Origin: Bacillota bacterium
Lineage (GTDB): Bacteria > Bacillota > UBA5301 > JAMCQP01
Direction: 5' to 3'
Assembly (NCBI GenBank): GCA_023381695.1
Contig: JAMCQP010000032.1
Location: 1 to 50,325, forward strand
Length of the DNA: 50,325 nucleotides
How positions within the stretch are numbered: the first letter of the stretch is position 1; every line of letters begins with the position of its first letter. Position numbers and translations under genes: made by a program. Below the pieces are notes generated by a model, which was not told the origin of the DNA, searched no databases, and saw only the letters and a list, made by a program, of their open reading frames with translations. Shown here one piece after another: positions 46,214 to 50,325 of the stretch.

Positions 46214-46915
46214 TCAACAATTCAGGGCATCAACGGCCCGCCGGAAACGCCGGGTCGCCCCGGCGACGGCTCCGGCCGTTTCACCGGTCACCACCGCGCC
46301 GATCATGATCGCCTTGACCCCCACCTCCGCCAAAGCCGCAATATCCTCCGGCTGGATCTCCCTTTGCGTGGGGACCACCACCGGTTTGCCCGTCCACTCC
46401 ACGATCTTCCGGTACCCCAGCAGATCCCTGACGGATAGCGGCAAACCGTATCCGTCGGGCGGGATAACCGACGCTTCCACCACATCCACCGGCAATTCTC
46501 CGAGGGCGGCCATCTCGCTCTGGCTGTATGTATAATCCGTCGCCACCATCCTGGCCACTTCCGAAAGACCCAGCACTCCCGGCGCCAGGTGATGCCCGTA
46601 AGCGGAGATAAAATCGAACCCCAGCGCCGCCAGTTCCCGGATCTCCGGTTCCCGGATCACCGGAGCGGCGCCGGGGACAATGCCGCACGGACACCCGCGC
46701 CCGCCGGCCAGGGCCAGGATCTTCTTCAAACCATCGCCCTCTTCGGCCAGGCTGCCGAAATGGGTCCCGCTGGCGTGGTGCACGACGTTGATGTGCATCT
46801 TGAGCACATCCGCTCCCGCTTCCAGCGCGGCTTGCGCCAGCTCCGGCTCATTATGGGGAAGGCTCACGATCATCGTCATCTTTCGGCTTTGCAAAAGTTC
46901 CACGAACCGGCTCAT
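46214..46915 (-). CDS. TIM-barrel protein of unknown function (phosphate-binding barrel type)
   Basis: Protein of 233 aa predicted to be a (beta/alpha)8 barrel. Strands such as MTMIVSLPH, ADVLKMHINV, CGIVPGAA, GFDFISAYG, PVVVPTQREI and VKAIMIGAVVTGE follow one another at regular intervals. The last strands (IMIGAVVTGETAGAV) resemble the phosphate-binding loops of HisA/HisF, NanE and PcrB-type barrels. I cannot assign a reaction. AGGTGG lies 9 nt before the ATG, which comes 4 nt after the DUF4127 stop, so the two genes are tightly linked. Confidence 0.7.
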   Translation of the reverse strand: MSRFVELLQSRKMTMIVSLPHNEPELAQAALEAGADVLKMHINVVHHASGTHFGSLAEEGDGLKKILALAGGRGCPCGIVPGAAPVIREPEIRELAALGFDFISAYGHHLAPGVLGLSEVARMVATDYTYSQSEMAALGELPVDVVEASVIPPDGYGLPLSVRDLLGYRKIVEWTGKPVVVPTQREIQPEDIAALAEVGVKAIMIGAVVTGETAGAVAGATRRFRRAVDALNC

Positions 46916-46919
46916 CTCA

Positions 46920-48671
46920 TCAATCCACCTCAACGTTCAAATGGCTTTCTCCGAAGGTTTTCTCCCCGGTCTCCACAACCACCCTGGCCTGCACCGCTAT
47001 CTCAAAAATCCGCTCCCACGGCAAATAAGCTTGAATCTCGACCTCTGGCGCCAGCCTCCAGAATCCCTTCCCGGATCCCCGCCGGGATGCCGTTCCCACG
47101 GAACATACATGGCCGGCCAGATGCTTTCGGTAAAACTCCCGGCCCCTCTCCTCCACCTTTTGGGCGGCCAACCGGTTGACCTCGCCGTAAGCCTTGCCCA
47201 GATTATACTCCGATTCGATATCGGCCCGTCCCGCGAGGTACGTTCGCAACTCCTCCCGCACGCTTCCCTGGTAGATCCAATCATCCAGGAAGCGCTCCAG
47301 GAGAAACTCGTAATGGCGGGCCATGTTCTCCGGCCCCCAACGGCCCGACTGAACAGCCGCTCCCAGGATGCTCAGGTGCGCCAGGACGGTCCCCATGGTG
47401 TTCCCCGCCGTATTCCAGGCCGCAAAAGCTCCCAGCCTGGCAATATCCAGCTCTTGCCGCATCGCCGCCACGAGATCCGGGTCGGCCCCGTTGGGATACC
47501 GCACGTCGATCACCCCGGCGATCTTGCCGCCGGCCACCGCCCGGGCCAGGCCGGCTACAGCCGGCGCCAGGTCTGCTACCTTCCGGGCCAGGAAGGTTGC
47601 CTCTTGCGTCAGGCCCGCTACAGTTTTCGCCGGCGAGCCGCCTTCTCCCCCCGAGGGAGCCCCGTGTTTCAAAAGATCCCCCTTCCCCGGGCAACTGGCC
47701 AGGCAAAAGGCGCTCCCGGCTTCTTTGGGGGCCAGGGAACCGAGCACGACCCCGATCTGGGCACGCAGATTTTCGATGAAGGGACGGTCCTCAAAAGGCG
47801 CCACATTGGCCTCGTCGCCGGGCGGGTAAAACTCACACCCGAATTCCGGCCGGTTTCCGGTCAGAAGGTTGTAATGCCGGGCTAAAAGCAGCATTCCGGC
47901 CTCGTCCGCCCCGGCGTACATGGCCACGCGATCCCCGACGCCGAGCTTCCGGATCTGCTCCTCAAGCCTTGCCTGTTCCAGCCGGTGCGGCCCGTAAGGA
48001 TGAGCGTCCTCCTGGCAGATGCTCAAAAAGTCCACTGTCCCGTCAGCCACCATCTCGACCATTTGCCGGTTGATCTCGTGGTTGCGCCGCCGGACGGCGA
48101 AATAATCGTCGATTACCCGGCGCGGCAGGCCGGCCTCGCATTCTTCAAGGCGCTGCAGTTCTTCCGCGGTGGCCACCCCCTGCCGCGCCCGCGCCCAAAG
48201 AATCGAGTACTCGTTCATCAGCCGCCAGTACCGGTAACTCTCCTTGTCCCTGGCGGTGATGGAGATCCGCATCAGGACGCTTGAAGCGTAGATATGTAAT
48301 CGTGGGTTTCGGGTTTTGGCGGCCCGCAATGCCGAAACGCCCTCCATCGCTTCTCGCAAAGAGCACGCCGGGCTCCGGGAGGCGATCAACCCGCCGTGGG
48401 CCAGCATGTCCGCGGAAACCACCACCGCACTCAGAGACGCCGCCTGTTCGAGCAACCATCTCCCCACCGCGGGCGGATCACCGGGTTGCAGAAAATGACC
48501 AAGACAGCGATCCGGCGGCATGATCAACTCTTCGCCCAGAATCGCCGCCAGTTTGGGCGCAAAGTCCCTGGTGCACGGCCGGTCATCCAGGGGGATGAAA
48601 CCCGTCCGGCCAAGCCTCCCTGCCTCAGGGCCAACTTCGGCCTCCATGGCAGGGCCAACCACGGCTTCCAT
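46920..48671 (-). CDS. DUF4127 family protein
   Basis: Protein of unknown function, about 583 aa. The signature FIPLDDRPCTRDF lies near the N-terminus, followed by SADMLAHGGLIASR, SVLMRISITARDK, CQEDAHPYG and YAGADEAGMLLLAR, with many conserved Asp/Glu/His as for a metal-dependent hydrolase. Residues corresponding to 47524-47628 form an inserted run of heptads (x-x-VAxLA) made by 21-bp tandem repeats. No signal peptide. The start is uncertain: ATG 48671 is 8 nt from the LacI stop, ATG 48647 is an alternative, and the region is itself a 24-bp tandem repeat. Its neighbours suggest carbohydrate breakdown. Confidence 0.82.
   Translation of the reverse strand: MEAVVGPAMEAEVGPEAGRLGRTGFIPLDDRPCTRDFAPKLAAILGEELIMPPDRCLGHFLQPGDPPAVGRWLLEQAASLSAVVVSADMLAHGGLIASRSPACSLREAMEGVSALRAAKTRNPRLHIYASSVLMRISITARDKESYRYWRLMNEYSILWARARQGVATAEELQRLEECEAGLPRRVIDDYFAVRRRNHEINRQMVEMVADGTVDFLSICQEDAHPYGPHRLEQARLEEQIRKLGVGDRVAMYAGADEAGMLLLARHYNLLTGNRPEFGCEFYPPGDEANVAPFEDRPFIENLRAQIGVVLGSLAPKEAGSAFCLASCPGKGDLLKHGAPSGGEGGSPAKTVAGLTQEATFLARKVADLAPAVAGLARAVAGGKIAGVIDVRYPNGADPDLVAAMRQELDIARLGAFAAWNTAGNTMGTVLAHLSILGAAVQSGRWGPENMARHYEFLLERFLDDWIYQGSVREELRTYLAGRADIESEYNLGKAYGEVNRLAAQKVEERGREFYRKHLAGHVCSVGTASRRGSGKGFWRLAPEVEIQAYLPWERIFEIAVQARVVVETGEKTFGESHLNVEVD
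47524..47628. repeat. 21-bp tandem repeat, 4-5 copies, in the DUF4127 gene
   Basis: Units begin at 47545, 47566, 47587 and 47608, with a degenerate one from 47524. On the minus strand they encode successive heptads KTVAGLT, QEATFLA, RKVADLA, PAVAGLA and RAVAGGK, a likely amphipathic helix or coiled-coil insertion. Confidence 0.8.
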
Positions 48672-48701
48672 CCAAGGATTAACCACGGCTCCCACCCACC
48701 T
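48630..48701. repeat. 24-bp tandem repeat, 3 copies, across the LacI stop and DUF4127 start
   Basis: Units 48630-48653, 48654-48677 and 48678-48701 share CCAAC-n2-CGGC-n2-CCA. They encode the repeated MEAxVGPx at the DUF4127 N-terminus and the end of the LacI protein, and blur the choice of start codon. Confidence 0.75.
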
Positions 48702-49716
48702 TTTCGTCCGCCGGCGGGCAGGAAGTGGACTCCCTGACAATCAGCTCCGGTTGAATATGCACCTGCACCGGCCTGGCAATCGCCCTTCTGGTGATGTCCA
48801 GAAGAATCCGGGCCGCCATGAAGCCTAAGAGTTGCCGGTCGACCCTGACGGTGGTCAGGCTGGGATAGAGCGCCGCTGCCAGGGGGAGATCGCTGTACCC
48901 AACCAGGCCGACCTGTCCGGGCAAGGACAGCCCCGCCTCCTTGAAAGCCCGAATCGCTCCGGCCGCCATCCAGTCGGTGGAGGCAAAGACGCCGATCCGC
49001 CCGGAAATCCTGGCCAGGCAGTTTTTCAGGGCCAGGTAACCCCCTTCCTGGCCGATCTGCGCCGTGATGACATTGCTTTTGGGCAGCGTATAGCCACGCT
49101 GTTGCAGCGCCGCGCGGAAACCTTCCAAACGGTCCTGAAAGGTGTTGATCCGCAGATCTCCCCCCAGAAAGACGAACTCCTCATAGCCGCACTCCACAAG
49201 ATGTTCTCCCACCAGTTCGCCGCCGGCCACGTTATCCGGGATGACCGCATGCAGGCGCCGGTGATCTTTGAGGTACTTGCCGATAAAGACCATCGGCGCC
49301 CCGGTGGCCACCAGCCCCTCGATGTAAGCATCTTCGATGGGGATGCCGCCGATGATCAGCCCCGCCACCTTCTTTTCGGCGAGCAGGGCCGGCAGACCCG
49401 CGGGATTGTCCACCGCCTCCACCAGGAGATGGCGCCGCCGTTCCCGCAGGTAAGCGCTCACCCCGTTGACCACCTCGGAGAAGAATTCATCCGAAGCCAG
49501 GCCGCCCTGAGGGTTGACGATCACCAGCCCGATGTTTCCGGAAAGTCCCTCCGGCTGTGGCGCCTCCCCGCCGAGGTTATAGCCATGTTCCATGGCGACT
49601 CTGCGGATCTTTTCCCTGGTGGCCGGGCTAATCCGTGGATTGTCCTGGAGAGCGCGGGTTACGGTGGAAGGCGCCACGCCAAGCTTTCTGGCGATTTCGC
49701 GGGCGGTGATCCTCAT
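48679..49716 (-). CDS. LacI-family transcriptional regulator
   Basis: Sugar-responsive repressor of 345 aa. The N-terminal helix-turn-helix TAREIARKLGVAPSTVTRALQDNPRISPATREKI includes the LacI hinge region (cited here for ARKLGVAPSTVTRAL). The sensor domain is of the type 1 periplasmic binding fold, with GNIGLVIVNPQGG, VAGLIIGGIPIED, VGYSDLPLAAALYPSLTTVRVD and GFMAARILLDI. AAAGGAG 9 nt upstream supports the ATG. Two operator-like sites lie in its own upstream region. As first gene before DUF4127 it probably controls the whole operon. Confidence 0.93.
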   Translation of the reverse strand: MRITAREIARKLGVAPSTVTRALQDNPRISPATREKIRRVAMEHGYNLGGEAPQPEGLSGNIGLVIVNPQGGLASDEFFSEVVNGVSAYLRERRRHLLVEAVDNPAGLPALLAEKKVAGLIIGGIPIEDAYIEGLVATGAPMVFIGKYLKDHRRLHAVIPDNVAGGELVGEHLVECGYEEFVFLGGDLRINTFQDRLEGFRAALQQRGYTLPKSNVITAQIGQEGGYLALKNCLARISGRIGVFASTDWMAAGAIRAFKEAGLSLPGQVGLVGYSDLPLAAALYPSLTTVRVDRQLLGFMAARILLDITRRAIARPVQVHIQPELIVRESTSCPPADEKVGGSRG

Positions 49717-49742
49717 GAAGGTGCTCCTTTCATCCAGGTCAG

Positions 49743-49762
49743 TGCAACGATTTTGCGCAGAT
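49743..49762. promoter_or_regulatory. Second LacI-type operator candidate
   Basis: TGCAACGATTTTGCGCAGAT repeats most of the left part of the palindrome at 49851-49883 (shared TGCAAC-n3-TTTGCGCA). It lies about 30 nt before the LacI start. Spacing of about 110 nt between the two sites would allow looping. Confidence 0.4.
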
Positions 49763-49850
49763 TATTGGGTCCCTGTTTGAACTACCCAATCCTATATATT
49801 CGTCATTTACATGGTAAATCCCTCTTGCCAACCGGCTCATCCCTAAAATT

Positions 49851-49883
49851 TTCTGCAACACATTTGCGCAAAATGTTGCAGAA
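49851..49883. promoter_or_regulatory. 33-bp palindrome with LacI-type operator core
   Basis: Arms TTCTGCAACA (49851-49860) and TGTTGCAGAA (49874-49883) are perfect complements and flank a palindromic core TTTGCGCAAA, a central-CG site of the LacI-family kind. It lies upstream of the LacI gene and downstream of the gene at the right edge. Confidence 0.55.
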
Positions 49884-49892
49884 TAAAGGACC

Positions 49893-49923
49893 GCCCCGGG
49901 CCGGAACTTCTCGAACCCGGGGC
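49893..49923 (-). terminator. Stem-loop after the right-edge gene
   Basis: GCCCCGGG/CCCGGGGC (49916-49923 with 49893-49900 on the minus strand), an 8-bp perfect stem with a 15-nt loop, 20 nt after the stop. The following bases (GGTCCTTTATTC) give only a weak T tract, so it may be a partial terminator or mRNA-stabilising hairpin. Confidence 0.5.
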
Positions 49924-49942
49924 GCACAACCCTCATTTCACC

Positions 49943-50325
49943 TCATTTCAGATCCGACGCCGGCGTTTCCCGCAGATGCGCCAGCAAACCGGGCACATCG
50001 TGGGGCGCCCTGGCCGGCGTGGCAAAGACCATTTCCACATAGGGCCACCAGTTCCACTGTTCAAGATAAACCAGGTCGAACAACATTACCCCGTGGGTCA
50101 GCGTGCGGGCCATCTCCACGGCGCGCACAAACTGCTCCGGGTTTTTATCGTACTGCAACAGGTAGAGGCCCCCATAAACGAAGGTGTCATCCATGGTCAC
50201 CTGCAGGGTGAGTTCCGCCGCCCCCTCGACGCTGTACCAGTCGGCAGGGCTGCCAATCGCGGCGGCCTCCTCCTTGGTGACCTCCGGATAATACAGGCCG
50301 GACATCAGTACTGCCGACTTACGAT
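49943..50325 (-). CDS. C-terminal part of a protein cut by the window edge, possibly a glycoside hydrolase or sugar-cluster protein
   Basis: The frame is open to the right window edge; only the last 127 residues are visible. They contain ITLQ-like strands (AELTLQVTMDD), GGLYLLQYDKNPEQFVRAVEMA and GVMLFDLVYLEQWNWWPYVE, resembling the end of alpha-amylase/GH10-like TIM-barrel proteins in sugar clusters. The identity is not secure. It lies upstream of the LacI gene on the same strand and ends in a stem-loop. Confidence 0.6.
   Translation of the reverse strand, partial: RKSAVLMSGLYYPEVTKEEAAAIGSPADWYSVEGAAELTLQVTMDDTFVYGGLYLLQYDKNPEQFVRAVEMARTLTHGVMLFDLVYLEQWNWWPYVEMVFATPARAPHDVPGLLAHLRETPASDLK

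Noticed and set aside
44840..46438. Plus-strand open frame of 532 codons opposite the FAD oxidoreductase
   Set aside because: Composition is rich in His/Arg/Pro/Gln as usual for shadows, and the minus strand carries an intact flavoprotein.
48832..50211. Plus-strand open frame of 459 codons opposite the LacI gene
   Set aside because: Shadow; it crosses the LacI operators and two unrelated minus-strand genes.

Overview
The window looks like part of a chromosome from a Firmicutes-grade bacterium with moderately high G+C that probably has an outer membrane. The Firmicutes link rests on a large SRP RNA of about 270 nt with an Alu domain, on the tadA / tRNA-Ser / SRP RNA / dnaX gene set, and on relatives of Moorella-type oxalate metabolism. 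The outer membrane is inferred from two predicted beta-barrel proteins that end in Phe, and from three ABC binding proteins whose signal peptides lack a lipobox cysteine. A tRNA-Sec gene shows that the organism encodes selenocysteine. I cannot name the species; a diderm lineage such as Limnochordia/Hydrogenispora-like clostridia would fit (inference).

Layout. 0-2 kb: dnaX (minus), followed at the window edge by a set of RNA hairpins. 2.3-11.4 kb: an AT-richer plus-strand module with an AraC regulator, an old-yellow-enzyme-type FMN/FAD/Fe-S reductase, an RbsBAC-type sugar importer with two permeases, and a Gfo/Idh/MocA dehydrogenase; it ends in a 42-bp perfect palindrome. 11.5-19.5 kb (minus): a GntR/FadR regulator, a CDC48-like double AAA+ ATPase, a four-subunit 2-oxoacid oxidoreductase whose alpha subunit carries the Arg residues expected of oxalate oxidoreductase, and an OFA-family (oxalate/formate) transporter. 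A near-consensus promoter with GntR-type operators precedes the oxidoreductase genes. 19.6-20.3 kb (minus): SRP RNA, tRNA-Ser(GGA) and tRNA-Sec.

20.4-28.3 kb: a thioredoxin-reductase-like flavoprotein without the usual NADPH motifs, a ZIP metal transporter, then a plus-strand PHP phosphoesterase / DeoR regulator / ABC importer module. 28.3-33.3 kb (minus): tRNA-Ser(CGA), tadA overlapping it, a HisJ-like PHP phosphatase, a DUF1786 ASKHA-fold protein, and a LysM / Pro-rich / TolB-like envelope operon. 33.5-40.2 kb (plus): a surface or secretion cluster with a small exported protein, an M6 metalloprotease with a FlgD/CHU_C-like C-terminus, a PorV-like barrel, and a large FlgD-plus-barrel outer-membrane protein broken by a one-base frameshift. 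40.2-41.5 kb: a CoA-binding protein and PlsC. 41.5-50.3 kb (minus): a LacI-controlled cluster with a DUF4127 protein, a TIM-barrel protein, an FAD oxidoreductase and a MalEFG-type sugar importer, plus the end of another gene at the right edge.

The minus-strand genes tadA, tRNA-Ser, SRP RNA and dnaX form a compact syntenic group in many Firmicutes. Here they are spread over 28 kb and separated by at least three metabolic modules, each with its own regulator. Short tandem duplications (12, 18, 21, 22 or 24 bp) recur in linkers, gene ends and spacers of the GC-rich parts. The strongest candidates for undescribed biology are the DUF4127/TIM-barrel/FAD-oxidoreductase pathway, the outer-membrane cluster resembling parts of type IX secretion, and the four-subunit oxalate oxidoreductase module with its CDC48 neighbour.
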